A DNA stretch of 21,648 nucleotides, taken from Armatimonadota bacterium (lineage in GTDB: Bacteria; Armatimonadota; HRBIN16). Positions 7,553-15,395 of the stretch are shown here, in pieces (within the stretch, counting starts at the first letter, position 1; every line of letters begins with the position of its first letter). The notes beneath the pieces were generated by a model that searched no databases, was not told where the DNA came from, and saw nothing but the letters and a program-made list of their open reading frames with translations. Location of the stretch: NCBI GenBank assembly GCA_028275265.1, contig JAPWUZ010000012.1, forward strand, positions 1-21,648. The letters run 5' to 3'. The position numbers were made by a program, and so were the translations under genes.

Positions 7553-7585
7553 CGGTATCCCTCCTTTCGTTTTTTCACCGGGTTC

Positions 7586-8863
7586 TTACACCCACTTCAT
7601 ACCGATGTCCGTACGGTAGTGCATATACTCGAAGCGGATACACCGTACGGCATCATAGGCTCGCCCACGCGCCTGAGCGAGAGTATCGCCCAGCGCAGTC
7701 ACTCCCAGCACGCGCCCGCCAGCGGTTACCACTTTATCGCCCTCTCGGCGCGTGCCCGCATGAAAGACCACGCACTCCGGCACCTGTGCCGCCTCATCCA
7801 GCCCCTCGATAGGCAACCCCGTTTCATATTTGCCAGGGTAGCCCCCCGACACTATCACCACACATACCGCGTAGCGCGGCTTCCACTGCAGGGTGACCTC
7901 ATCGAGACGGCACTCGACCGCCGCCTGCATCACCTCCACAATGTCGTTCTCCAACAAGGGCAGCACTGCCTGCGTTTCAGGGTCACCGAACCGCACATTG
8001 AATTCCAGCGTCTTAATGCCCTCTTCGGTAACCATCGTGCCCGCGTACAGCACACCACGGAAGGGAATACCCGCGTCGCGCGTGGCGCGGATGGCAGGAT
8101 GGATAATCTGTTCTATCGCTTGCTGCTGCAGTTCCGGCGTAACAAGGCGCAGGGGACAGATACTGCCCATCCCGCCGGTGTTCGCTCCCCGGTCGTGGTC
8201 GAGAGCGCGTTTGTAATCCTGAACCGGCAGCATCGGCAGAACGGTGGCTCCGTCGGTAAACGCCATCAGCGAAGCCTCTTCTCCAACCAGGACCTCCTCA
8301 ATCACCACACGCGCGCCCGCCTCTCCGAGTACACGTTCCTCCATGAGCGAATGTATGACTTCCAGCGCCTCGTCCAGATGGTGTACGACGAAAACGCCTT
8401 TACCGGCCGCCTCACCATCCGCCTTAATCACCAGCCCTTTCGCGCCTTCCTGAAAACGCCGGTGCGCGTATTCCGCAGCCGAATGCGGTTCGCTGAAAAC
8501 CGAGAAATCGGCGGTGGGAATACGATAACGGCGCATGACCTCTTTCGCATACACTTTACTGCCTTCCAGACGCGCTGGCTCTTTACTGGGACCAAATATC
8601 GCCAGCCCGCGCGTCTCAAATACATCCACGACACCTGCAATCAACGGCGACTCGGGTCCGACAACGGTCAGGTCAATACGGTTGCGTTCGGCGAAGCTTG
8701 CCAGGCTTTCGATATCGGTGGCTTTAATCGGCACGCACTCCGCCAGTTCAGCAATGCCGGCGTTACCCGGCGCCGCATAGATTTTGGTTACTTTGGGGCT
8801 CTGCGCGATTTTCCACACCAGCGCATGCTCGCGCCCGCCCCCACCTATCACCAGTACCTTCAA
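7586..8863 (-). CDS. purD: phosphoribosylamine-glycine ligase
   Basis: Catalyses the second step of de novo purine synthesis: phosphoribosylamine + glycine + ATP to GAR. The 425-aa length is normal. The N-terminal domain starts VLVIGGGGREHALVWK. VVGPESPLIAGVVD and IFGPSKEPARLEGSK lead into the ATP-grasp domain, with VIKADGEAAGKGVFV, the QDYKRALDHDRGANTGGMG loop (substrate and metal side) and FNVRFGDPETQAVLPLL with metal-binding E and N. The C-terminal GARS domain carries VIVSGGYPGKYETG. The start is a TTG at 8863; GGGAGGA lies 8 nt upstream, inside the last codons of dnaB, and only 3 nt separate the two reading frames. Translation is therefore probably coupled to dnaB. No other pur genes are nearby. 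Confidence 0.96.
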   Translation of the reverse strand: MKVLVIGGGGREHALVWKIAQSPKVTKIYAAPGNAGIAELAECVPIKATDIESLASFAERNRIDLTVVGPESPLIAGVVDVFETRGLAIFGPSKEPARLEGSKVYAKEVMRRYRIPTADFSVFSEPHSAAEYAHRRFQEGAKGLVIKADGEAAGKGVFVVHHLDEALEVIHSLMEERVLGEAGARVVIEEVLVGEEASLMAFTDGATVLPMLPVQDYKRALDHDRGANTGGMGSICPLRLVTPELQQQAIEQIIHPAIRATRDAGIPFRGVLYAGTMVTEEGIKTLEFNVRFGDPETQAVLPLLENDIVEVMQAAVECRLDEVTLQWKPRYAVCVVIVSGGYPGKYETGLPIEGLDEAAQVPECVVFHAGTRREGDKVVTAGGRVLGVTALGDTLAQARGRAYDAVRCIRFEYMHYRTDIGMKWV

Positions 8864-8866
8864 GGC

Positions 8867-10306
8867 TCATTCCTCCCGATGTCGCTCCAGCGGGACAAAC
8901 CGCGCATAATCGGGTTTGAAGCCGACTCGCACGGTGCCCGTTGGACCGTTTCGTTGTTTGGCAATGATAATCTCAGCTTCCTCTACCCGCCCCTCTTCGC
9001 GAGGCATCGTCCCTGCGTCTATGTCGTCCGAAGAAACCGCCTCCTTCATGGCGTAATACTCAGGGCGGTAGATGAATGCCACCACGTCGGCCTCCGCTTC
9101 GATAGAACCGCTCTCGCGCAAATCCGACAGCATCGGACGCTTGTTCTCGCGATGCTCTACGGCACGGGATAATTGCGACAGGGCAATGATGGGCACTTCC
9201 AGCTCGCGCGCCAGCCCCTTCAATGCGCGGGCAATGTCCGAAATCTCCTGCGTGCGGTTCTCCGCCCGGCGGTGGCTGCGCATCAGCTGCAGGTAGTCCA
9301 CAATCACCAGGTCCAACCCGTGTTCGGCACGCAGTCGGCGGCACTTCGCCCGCATCTCCAGCACCGAGATGTCCGGCGTGTCATCGATGAATATCTTGGC
9401 ATTCCAGAGTTCCTGCACCGCTTTGGCAAGCCTCTGCCATGCGGTGTCGGGCAGCATCCCCAGCCGCAAACGATGCGCGTTCACCTCCGCCTGCGAACAA
9501 ATCATGCGCTGCACGAGCTGCTCTTTGGACATCTCCAGGCTAAAGATAGCCACCGTTTTGCCCTCGTGAAGGGCGACGTGCTCGCCGATGTTCAGGCACA
9601 GGCTGGTTTTGCCCATGCTGGGGCGTGCCGCAATAATCACCAGGTCCGACTTCTGCAGCCCCGCCGTGACATAATCCAGTTCGCGAAAGCCGGTGCTCAA
9701 ACCTGTGACCAGCTTGCGCTCATGATAAAAGGCTTCGAAGCGGTCAAACGCCTCGCCCAGCAACGGGCGGATGCTTTCAAACCCCCTGCCGATACGCCGT
9801 TGCGCTACCCGATAGACCGCGCTCTCTGCCCGGTCGGCTATTTCGCCAATGGACAGCGGTTCCTCCTCATCCTCCGTCACCGCGGCCATGTGGATAATCT
9901 CCTGAGCCGCCTCGATAAGCCGTCGGCGGATAGCATATTCTTCCACAATCTGGGCATAGTAGTCCACATTTGCCGCGCTGGGCACGCTGTCCATCAGAGT
10001 GGTCAGATAGGCGATACCTCCGACCTCTTCCAGCTTCCCGCGCCGTTGCAGTTCCTCGCTGAGAGTGACAAGGTCTACCGGCTCGCTGCGGCTCGAGAGG
10101 GCTATCAGGGCATCGTAGATGACCCGGTGCGCCTCCCGATAGAAATCCTCGGGCGCCAGGAACTCGCTCACGCGCTCGATAGCCGCACCGTCTATCATCA
10201 TCGAGCCCAGCGTGGCAATCTCCGCATCCAGATTGTGCGGTAGGGCACGCAGCAGCTCACTCATGCGCGACTCTGGCTTGCCCTGCCTGTCCGAGTTTTT
10301 CTTCAT
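8867..10306 (-). CDS. dnaB: replicative DNA helicase DnaB
   Basis: Hexameric 5'-3' helicase of the replication fork, 479 aa. The N-terminal domain begins LPHNLDAEIATLGSMMID and DFYREAHRVIYDALIAL. A linker containing VTGLSTGFRELDYVTAGLQ leads into the RecA-like motor. There the Walker A is ARPSMGKTS (K233), followed by FSLEMSKEQLVQRM, the Walker B LVIVDYLQLM, ALSQLSRAVEHR and SGSIEAEADVV. The P-loop, a common intein site, is uninterrupted. ATG 10306 is taken as start, but neither it nor ATG 10264 (MSELLRALPHN) has a strong ribosome site; starting at 10264 would remove a 14-residue charged leader and give the more usual N-terminus. The gene follows rplI by 16 nt, the widespread rplI-dnaB order, and is followed by purD. 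Confidence 0.96.
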   Translation of the reverse strand: MKKNSDRQGKPESRMSELLRALPHNLDAEIATLGSMMIDGAAIERVSEFLAPEDFYREAHRVIYDALIALSSRSEPVDLVTLSEELQRRGKLEEVGGIAYLTTLMDSVPSAANVDYYAQIVEEYAIRRRLIEAAQEIIHMAAVTEDEEEPLSIGEIADRAESAVYRVAQRRIGRGFESIRPLLGEAFDRFEAFYHERKLVTGLSTGFRELDYVTAGLQKSDLVIIAARPSMGKTSLCLNIGEHVALHEGKTVAIFSLEMSKEQLVQRMICSQAEVNAHRLRLGMLPDTAWQRLAKAVQELWNAKIFIDDTPDISVLEMRAKCRRLRAEHGLDLVIVDYLQLMRSHRRAENRTQEISDIARALKGLARELEVPIIALSQLSRAVEHRENKRPMLSDLRESGSIEAEADVVAFIYRPEYYAMKEAVSSDDIDAGTMPREEGRVEEAEIIIAKQRNGPTGTVRVGFKPDYARFVPLERHREE

Positions 10307-10322
10307 CGCACAACACCCGACT

Positions 10323-10790
10323 TTATGCAGAAGCCTCCTGTGGCACGACCTCCACCTTCAGCGTCAGGTTCACATCATGGTGAAGGTGCAGTGTAACCTC
10401 ATATTCTCCCAGCGACTTAATTGGCTCCAGCAATCCGATTTTACGCTTGTCTACCTTCACGTGGTACTGCTGTGCGATGGAATCGGCAATATGCTGGGCA
10501 GTTACCGCTCCGAACAGTTTGGTCGTTCCCTTACCGACATGTGCCTTCACGGTGACCGTCTTGCCTCTCAGCACATCTGCAATCTGTCGTGCTTCCTGCG
10601 CGGCTTTTTCCGCTCGCATCGCCTCCTGCTTCTGGCGAAGCTGCACGTTTTTCATTGCGCCCTTATCCGCAGCAATTGCCAGCCCACGCGGGAACAGATA
10701 GTTCCGCGCATACCCCTCCGAGACGTTGACCACCTCGCCATGCTTGCCCAGTGAGGGCACGTCTTGCGTGAGTATCACCTTCATCGCCAT
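10323..10790 (-). CDS. rplI: 50S ribosomal protein L9
   Basis: Binds 23S rRNA near the L1 stalk base and helps keep the reading frame. The 155-aa protein has the family opening MKVILTQDVPSLGKHGEVV and GYARNYLFPRGLA (the signature region). The long connecting helix is rich in K/R/E/Q (about 45-75). The C-terminal domain has KLFGAVTAQHIADSI and ends in LHHDVNLTLKVEVV. ATG 10790 has GGAGG 9 nt upstream; an ATG two codons later is also possible and would give the classical MKVI start. It lies 24 nt behind the mlaD-like gene, with no promoter or terminator visible between them. rpsF, ssb and rpsR, its frequent partners, are not present. Confidence 0.96.
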   Translation of the reverse strand: MAMKVILTQDVPSLGKHGEVVNVSEGYARNYLFPRGLAIAADKGAMKNVQLRQKQEAMRAEKAAQEARQIADVLRGKTVTVKAHVGKGTTKLFGAVTAQHIADSIAQQYHVKVDKRKIGLLEPIKSLGEYEVTLHLHHDVNLTLKVEVVPQEASA

Positions 10791-10814
10791 CGTTTTCTGC
10801 CTCCTTCCGTCATC

Positions 10815-12188
10815 CTAACGTGTCAACTGTACCCCCAACACCGGTTGGTTCTGGTCGAACAGGCTGTCAATGCCCACCCACAGGCTCCAGTCAGCGTTCA
10901 GTTGTATCTTTGTCCGGGTGTTTATCTGCAGGTCGTTGGGGTCAAACACATCCGCCCGCAGATGAAGTCCGGGCTTGAGCCTCCAGTCCACCCCTACTCC
11001 CGGTTTGGAAGCATACAGTCCATAGCGTAAATCCAGCGTTGGCGTCAGCTGTGAACGATACTGCAGGATGAACTTGTTGCTCTCGGTAACATCGTACACA
11101 CCAAGATAAAAGAAGCGATTATCCCGATACGGGAAAGAGAGCGTCAGGTCGGTGCGAAAAGTACCGTCGCGCAGCAAGCCGTACACATCCAGAGACACCT
11201 CTGTCGGCCTTATGGACAGCTTGCTGGGTTGAATAAGGCGCTCCACGAAGCGATTAATCCTTTCCGTTGCCTGACGTGCCTCCGCAAGCGTCGCCCTCGC
11301 TTCGGCGACGGTGCCGCGCACGTTCTCCCTGATCTCTTCATCGCCTGTGTATTTGCCGATGTCCTCGGCGATACGGTTCAGTTTGGCACTCAATGTATTC
11401 ATCTCTCTGGCGACATCGCGCAGATTCTGCTGAAGCTGCTCATCGCTCACAAAGCGGTCGAAGCTCTCGGTAGCGTGCTGCGCGGTGCGCACCAACTCGC
11501 GCGATTGCTTCAGCAAAGCCTCCAAATCCGCCACGACCTCCGGCAACATTCTGGTGGAACGCCGGGTGTCCTGCACCACAGCATCCAGAGAACGTCCCGC
11601 GCTCGCCAGAAGGCTTCGGGCTTGCTCTACCAGCACGGTCAGACGCGACGACGCCTGTTCCACGTTTTTCATCGTCTGCCGGATTCCCGCCTGCATCTCC
11701 GGGTCGGCAATCAGCGCGTTGACCGAGCGAACCAGCCTCTGCACCTCCTGAAGAGTTTCCTGTGCCACCGGCGCAAGGTCGCTAATCCCCGGTTCCTTTG
11801 TTCCCCGCAACACCGTTCCCTCATGCGCCTCGGCAGGTGATTTGCCCGGAACCAGAGCAATCATCTTATCCACGCCTGCAATGCCCGGCGACATCACCAC
11901 CGCCAGCGAGTCCTCAGGGATTCTCACATCCTTACGCAAAGCCAGTCGCACCCGTGCCTGCAGGTCAGGGGTTAACCATACTTTCTGCACCTCGCCAACC
12001 TCCACCCCTGCAAGATAAACCCTCGCCTGCTCACGGATGCCTAGAGCATCGGGGAATACCGCCTCCACATGGTACACACGCCTCGCGGCCAGTGTACCGC
12101 GCAGATAGATAACCGTCGCTGCGATCCATACAACCGCCACAATAATGGTTATCCCCACCAGAAAAACGGCCTTGCGCGATGTCATCAT
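10815..12188 (-). CDS. mlaD: MlaD/MCE-domain lipid transport protein with long C-terminal extension
   Basis: Periplasm-facing MCE-domain subunit of an Mla-type phospholipid transporter. Residues 8-28 form the single N-terminal membrane anchor (FLVGITIIVAVVWIAATVIYL). The MCE domain follows at about 38-115: VYHVEAVFPDALGIREQARV, YLAGVEVGEVQKV and VVMSPGIAGVDKMI. A helical, probably coiled-coil stretch runs from about 135 to 325, with heptad-like segments such as SRLTVLVEQARSLL. The last 130 residues are rich in alternating strands (DLRYGLYASKPGVGVDWRL, LHLRADVFDPNDLQINTRTK) and resemble half of an outer-membrane barrel. At 457 aa it is much longer than E. coli MlaD (about 183), closer to long MCE proteins. 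Its ATG overlaps the ATPase gene's TGA by 4 nt. No mlaB or mlaC is seen. Confidence 0.88.
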   Translation of the reverse strand: MMTSRKAVFLVGITIIVAVVWIAATVIYLRGTLAARRVYHVEAVFPDALGIREQARVYLAGVEVGEVQKVWLTPDLQARVRLALRKDVRIPEDSLAVVMSPGIAGVDKMIALVPGKSPAEAHEGTVLRGTKEPGISDLAPVAQETLQEVQRLVRSVNALIADPEMQAGIRQTMKNVEQASSRLTVLVEQARSLLASAGRSLDAVVQDTRRSTRMLPEVVADLEALLKQSRELVRTAQHATESFDRFVSDEQLQQNLRDVAREMNTLSAKLNRIAEDIGKYTGDEEIRENVRGTVAEARATLAEARQATERINRFVERLIQPSKLSIRPTEVSLDVYGLLRDGTFRTDLTLSFPYRDNRFFYLGVYDVTESNKFILQYRSQLTPTLDLRYGLYASKPGVGVDWRLKPGLHLRADVFDPNDLQINTRTKIQLNADWSLWVGIDSLFDQNQPVLGVQLTR

Positions 12189-12982
12189 CGGTCCGGCTCC
12201 TGAGCACTCGTGGTTTCATCGCCCCGTACAATGCCGCCTGCCCGCAAGAAGCGACGCACCACCGGATTGGCGTCCGCACGCACCTCTTCTGGCGAGCCGC
12301 AGGTGATAATCTGACCTTCGTGTAGCATCGCTATCCTGTCCGCGATATGGAACACACTGATAAGGTCATGCGACACGACCAGCGCAGTTACCCTCAGCTG
12401 GCGCGTGGTATCCACGATCAGCGTATCTACGGTCTCCGCGACAATCGGGTCCAGACCCGCCGTCGGCTCGTCATACAGCACGATTTTCGGGTTCATCGCC
12501 AGCGCGCGCGCCAAACCCACTCGCTTCTGCATCCCACCCGACAGCTGCGAGGGATAAAGATGCTCCGTCCCTGCCATCCCCACCATCTCGAGCTTCTCTC
12601 GAACGATTTTGGCTACCTCTTCTTCGCGTCGGGTGATATGTCGCCGTACCCCAAACGCCACGTTATCGTACACCGTTAACGAGTCGAACAGCGCGGCATA
12701 CTGAAACACCAGTCCGACCTGTTTGCGCACCGGCGTCAGCTTTGCTTCCGGTAGGCGGGAGATTTCCGTGTCGCCAATCCATATCTCTCCCCTCTGCGGC
12801 TTGAGCAAACCACCAATCAGCTTCAGCAACGTGGTCTTGCCGCAGCCAGAGGGCCCCATGATGGCAAATACCTCGCCCTCCTGCACCGTCAGAGAAACGC
12901 CCTGCAATACCCATCGCGAGTCTACCCCGTACCAGACCTCGTCGACACGCACCACTGTTTGGGCAGCCGGTTGTCCGCTCAT
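12185..12982 (-). CDS. mlaF: MlaF-type ABC transporter ATP-binding protein
   Basis: Cytoplasmic ATPase that powers the MlaE-MlaD lipid transporter. It is 265 aa, the usual length. The Walker A is GPSGCGKTT (43-51) and the Q-loop sits in VFQYAALFDSLTVYDNVAFG. The signature LSGGMQKR (147-154) has the M-Q-K-R form characteristic of MlaF/Mkl. The Walker B is IVLYDEPTAGLDP (167 onward) and the H-loop VVSHD follows. The ATG at 12982 overlaps the TGA of mlaE by 4 nt, and the gene's own stop overlaps mlaD by 4 nt, so all three are probably translationally coupled. The neighbours make the Mla assignment stronger than the ATPase alone would. Confidence 0.93.
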   Translation of the reverse strand: MSGQPAAQTVVRVDEVWYGVDSRWVLQGVSLTVQEGEVFAIMGPSGCGKTTLLKLIGGLLKPQRGEIWIGDTEISRLPEAKLTPVRKQVGLVFQYAALFDSLTVYDNVAFGVRRHITRREEEVAKIVREKLEMVGMAGTEHLYPSQLSGGMQKRVGLARALAMNPKIVLYDEPTAGLDPIVAETVDTLIVDTTRQLRVTALVVSHDLISVFHIADRIAMLHEGQIITCGSPEEVRADANPVVRRFLRAGGIVRGDETTSAQEPDR

Positions 12983-13761
12983 CGCCCACCGAAAAGCAGA
13001 TACGCCAGAAAGAAGTTCGCCATGTAGATGAGCAATACCGCCACCACCACGCTGTTCGTGGTGGCCTGTCCTACCCCTGCTGCGCCTCCTTCCGTCCTCA
13101 GCCCGGCTCGACAGCCGACCAGCGCGATAATCGCTCCGAATACCACGGTCTTCAGAAGTCCTGCGAATACATCATAGGTATCCACCAGCTCCCGCACGCC
13201 CAGCAAATAGGATGTCGGCGACACGCCAATAGGCACCGCCACCGCATATCCCCCGAAAATGCCCGTCACGAAAGCCAGCGTGCCCAGCGCGGGCAGCATG
13301 GTTAAACAGGCTATCAAGCGCGGCACCACCAGATACTGCACCGGCGGCACGGCAAGGGCCCGCAGCGCATCTACCTGCTCGGTGACCTTCATGCTGCCGA
13401 TTTCTGCCGCAATCGCCGAAGCCGAACGCGCCGCCACCACCACACCCGTAACGACCGGACCCAGCTCGCGCGCCATTGCCAGCGCGACCGCACCACCAGC
13501 CAGTGACCCCACGCCGAACTGCAACATCAGCTTCGCCGAGTAGAGCGCGAGAACCGCTCCGGTGAACCCACTGGTGATGACCACCATCGGCACCGCCTGC
13601 GCACCGATAATCGCCATCTGTATCATCGTTTCGCGCGCCTCCCACCGGCCGCGAAACACAAACCCCATCGCCTGCGCCAGCAGGATGCCGATATCGCCGA
13701 CAAACATCACCAGTTGGGCTACCTGCCGGGTGAAGGTATATACCGGGTTTGCGACCTGCAT
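12979..13761 (-). CDS. mlaE: MlaE-type ABC transporter permease
   Basis: Inner-membrane permease that moves phospholipids or related lipids with MlaF and MlaD. Starting at ATG 13761 it is 260 aa, the normal MlaE length. Recognisable are AIIGAQAVPMVVITSGFTGAV, the conserved ALAMARELGPVVTGVVVAAR and AAEIGSMKVTEQVDALRAL, and PPVQYLVVPRLIACLTMLP. Five or six membrane segments follow, ending VVAVLLIYMANFFLAYLLF. A longer reading frame reaches ATG 13803, but the predicted promoter has that codon inside its spacer and its -10 box inside the first codons, so the extra 14 residues would not be in the mRNA. A GGGAG lies about 14 nt before ATG 13761, somewhat far. First gene of the mlaEFD-rplI-dnaB-purD run. 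Confidence 0.93.
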   Translation of the reverse strand: MQVANPVYTFTRQVAQLVMFVGDIGILLAQAMGFVFRGRWEARETMIQMAIIGAQAVPMVVITSGFTGAVLALYSAKLMLQFGVGSLAGGAVALAMARELGPVVTGVVVAARSASAIAAEIGSMKVTEQVDALRALAVPPVQYLVVPRLIACLTMLPALGTLAFVTGIFGGYAVAVPIGVSPTSYLLGVRELVDTYDVFAGLLKTVVFGAIIALVGCRAGLRTEGGAAGVGQATTNSVVVAVLLIYMANFFLAYLLFGGR

Positions 13762-13789
13762 CTGTTTCCGCGTCTCTCCCTGCTGTTCC

Positions 13790-13818
13790 AGTATAGCCTG
13801 CATCTAAGGGGTTGTCAA
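13790..13818 (-). promoter_or_regulatory. sigma-70 promoter of the mla-rplI-dnaB-purD run
   Basis: Reading the minus strand, TTGACA (13818-13813), a 17-nt spacer and TATACT (13795-13790) match the consensus at 11 of 12 positions. Transcription would start near 13783, about 22 nt before mlaE ATG 13761. The site decides the mlaE start. Confidence 0.8.
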
Positions 13819-13849
13819 TACGTGCCCGAAGTGCTGGGCTTATTAGCTC

Positions 13850-13879
13850 TTGCAAACAGCTGGGTGAAATCGTTATACT
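13850..13879 (+). promoter_or_regulatory. probable promoter of the pseudopilin gene
   Basis: TTGCAA (13850-13855) and TATACT (13874-13879) are separated by 18 nt (17 if TTATAC is taken). The site faces right, in the 180-nt divergent gap between mlaE and the pseudopilin gene. The leader would be about 57 nt. Confidence 0.55.
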
Positions 13880-13942
13880 ACAGCAACTCCGTTTGCCGAT
13901 ACGACATCAGGCTTCGGATGAAAATACTTGTAGGAGGCAGGA

Positions 13943-14746
13943 ATGTCGAAACGTAACGCTTTCACCCTCATCGAGCTTCTGGTAGTTATCGCGATTATCG
14001 CTATACTGGCAGCCATCCTGTTCCCCGTTTTCTCGCAGGCACGCGAAAGTGCGCGCCAGACCAGTTGCACCAGCAACCAGAAACAGCTGGCACTGGGAGT
14101 GCTGATGTACGCCCAGGATTACGACGAAACCTTCCCGATGAGCGCGTACCTCGCGAACCCCACAACCGTGATTGCCGTATACGACATGGTAGCACCCTAC
14201 TTAAAGAACACCGAGATTTTCGTATGTCCCAGCTACCGTCCGGGGGTGGACTGGCAAAGCCGCCTCGCCACTCTGGGGTTGAACTACGGTGGTACCTTTC
14301 GCTTCACGGGTTACATTCCCAACCTCGGATTGTTCGGAGAGAGCTTTTGCCCGTACATCCCCAAACGCACACCTCCCACCACGCTGGGCGGCATGCCTGT
14401 GCCTGCCGAGACTATCATGTTCTATGATGGCTACCTGCGACAGATACGCTCGGTGGGGCAACTCGAGTTCTACAGCTTTCTGGGATATGCCAGGCATAAG
14501 GAAGGTCTGGTGCTGAACTTCGCCGATGGATACGCCAAATGGTTCCGTTACAGCGGTATTCCCACCGGGGGAGCGACGCCTGCAGGTTCGCTGCGCCCCA
14601 CCTACTACAGCTGGCGCACGTCTGAACCCCTGGCAAACAGCGAGGGCGCGCTGGAAGCCGTCACCAGCACCCGCCAGGACCCCTATAACGACCTGCACGG
14701 CGTGCCCGGCACGAGTATCACCGACTCCGAAGACACGGGTTGTTAG
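13943..14746 (+). CDS. type II secretion-type pseudopilin with H-x9-DG motif
   Basis: A 267-aa surface or periplasmic protein with a class III prepilin leader. The cleavage site is probably A6-F7 in SKRNA/FTLIELLVV, with Ala rather than Gly at -1. A hydrophobic helix runs to about 29, then VFSQARESARQTSC. The LGVLMYAQDYDETFPM block and H-x9-DG motif (HKEGLVLNFADG) place it in the DUF1559-like / 'H-X9-DG' prepilin group, which is expanded in Armatimonadota and Planctomycetota. Paired cysteines occur in FVCPSY and ESFCPY. AGGAGG at 13932-13937 is 5 nt before the ATG. It stands alone, without pilus assembly genes, as is common for this group. Role: minor pilin or surface protein; the exact function is unknown. 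Confidence 0.88.
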   Translation: MSKRNAFTLIELLVVIAIIAILAAILFPVFSQARESARQTSCTSNQKQLALGVLMYAQDYDETFPMSAYLANPTTVIAVYDMVAPYLKNTEIFVCPSYRPGVDWQSRLATLGLNYGGTFRFTGYIPNLGLFGESFCPYIPKRTPPTTLGGMPVPAETIMFYDGYLRQIRSVGQLEFYSFLGYARHKEGLVLNFADGYAKWFRYSGIPTGGATPAGSLRPTYYSWRTSEPLANSEGALEAVTSTRQDPYNDLHGVPGTSITDSEDTGC

Positions 14747-14753
14747 CGGCACG

Positions 14754-14779
14754 GGGGACGTGGTTGTACCCACGTCCCC
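14754..14779 (+). terminator. strong GC hairpin after the pseudopilin gene
   Basis: GGGGACGTGG (14754-14763) pairs perfectly with CCACGTCCCC (14770-14779) around a 6-nt loop. It starts 8 nt after the stop codon. No U-tract follows (GCTACC), so it is a U-less terminator or an mRNA-stabilising stem. Confidence 0.6.
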
Positions 14780-14787
14780 GCTACCCA

Positions 14788-14804
14788 GTGCGGAGGAGCC
14801 GCAC
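14788..14804 (+). other. short inverted repeat before the DinB-like gene
   Basis: GTGCGG (14788-14793) and CCGCAC (14799-14804) form a 6-bp stem with AGGAG in the loop. It lies directly after the larger hairpin and about 45 nt before the next start codon. It may add to termination; nothing shows a regulatory role. Confidence 0.25.
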
Positions 14805-14848
14805 ATCACACACAGATGGACGGACGGAACACCTCAGGAGGTGGTCAA

Positions 14849-15316
14849 ATGCATCATCCTTACATCTGGGAAGAGTGTCTGGAGGCACTGGCAAAAACGC
14901 CCATCGCGTTGGAGCGTTTGGCGAGGCTGGTACCCCCAGAACGGTGGGAACACCGCCCCTCGCCCGACCGCTACTCTCCGAAAGAGATTCTCTACCATCT
15001 GGCAGAGGTAGAAAAGGCGTTCTATGCCCGCTACCGCCTCATTGCCGAACAGGAGAGACCCACTCTGACCGTCTATGACGCGCATGATGCCTTGCAAGAA
15101 GAACGGTACACGGGGGGAACTGTCGAAGAAGGCTTGCGCCTCTTCTCGGAGGCACGCGCCCGCTCGCTGGAGTTCCTGAACAGCCTGCCCGTGGAGGCAC
15201 GCGACCGCATCGGCATCCACCCCGAGTTCGGCGAGTGGAGCATCTTCCAGCAGGTGCAGCTGTGCGTGGCGCATGACCTGCTGCATCTCTCCGACGTGCT
15301 GCTGCGAAGCCGGTGA
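14849..15316 (+). CDS. DinB-superfamily protein
   Basis: A 155-aa four-helix-bundle protein of the DinB/YfiT-like superfamily, metal-dependent enzymes that include thiol transferases; the substrate here is unknown. The three metal-binding histidines are visible: H50 in ILYHLAEVEKAF, and H142 and H146 in AHDLLHLSDVL. The WxxxQ-type last helix (EWSIFQQVQLCVAHD) also fits. ATG 14849 has a strong AGGAGG at 14836-14841, 7 nt away, so an upstream in-frame start at 14816 was rejected. No promoter was seen in the 100 nt before it. The restriction-modification-type gene begins 79 nt downstream on the same strand. Confidence 0.8.
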   Translation: MHHPYIWEECLEALAKTPIALERLARLVPPERWEHRPSPDRYSPKEILYHLAEVEKAFYARYRLIAEQERPTLTVYDAHDALQEERYTGGTVEEGLRLFSEARARSLEFLNSLPVEARDRIGIHPEFGEWSIFQQVQLCVAHDLLHLSDVLLRSR

Positions 15317-15395
15317 AGGAAAGACCCGTCATGCGTCGTATCCCAAAGTGGGTTTGGCGTCTGCACTAAGCGGGGAGGAAGTTGAGGGTTCGGCT

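Noticed and set aside
7412..9172. A 586-codon open frame on the plus strand, opposite the PEP-CTERM gene and purD.
   Set aside because: It is the codon-phase shadow of two well-supported minus-strand genes; its translation is Arg/His/Gln-rich and low-complexity and it has no family features.
8867..10306. Intein in dnaB or gyrB, both frequent insertion targets.
   Set aside because: Walker A of DnaB and the conserved blocks of GyrB are continuous, and lengths are normal.
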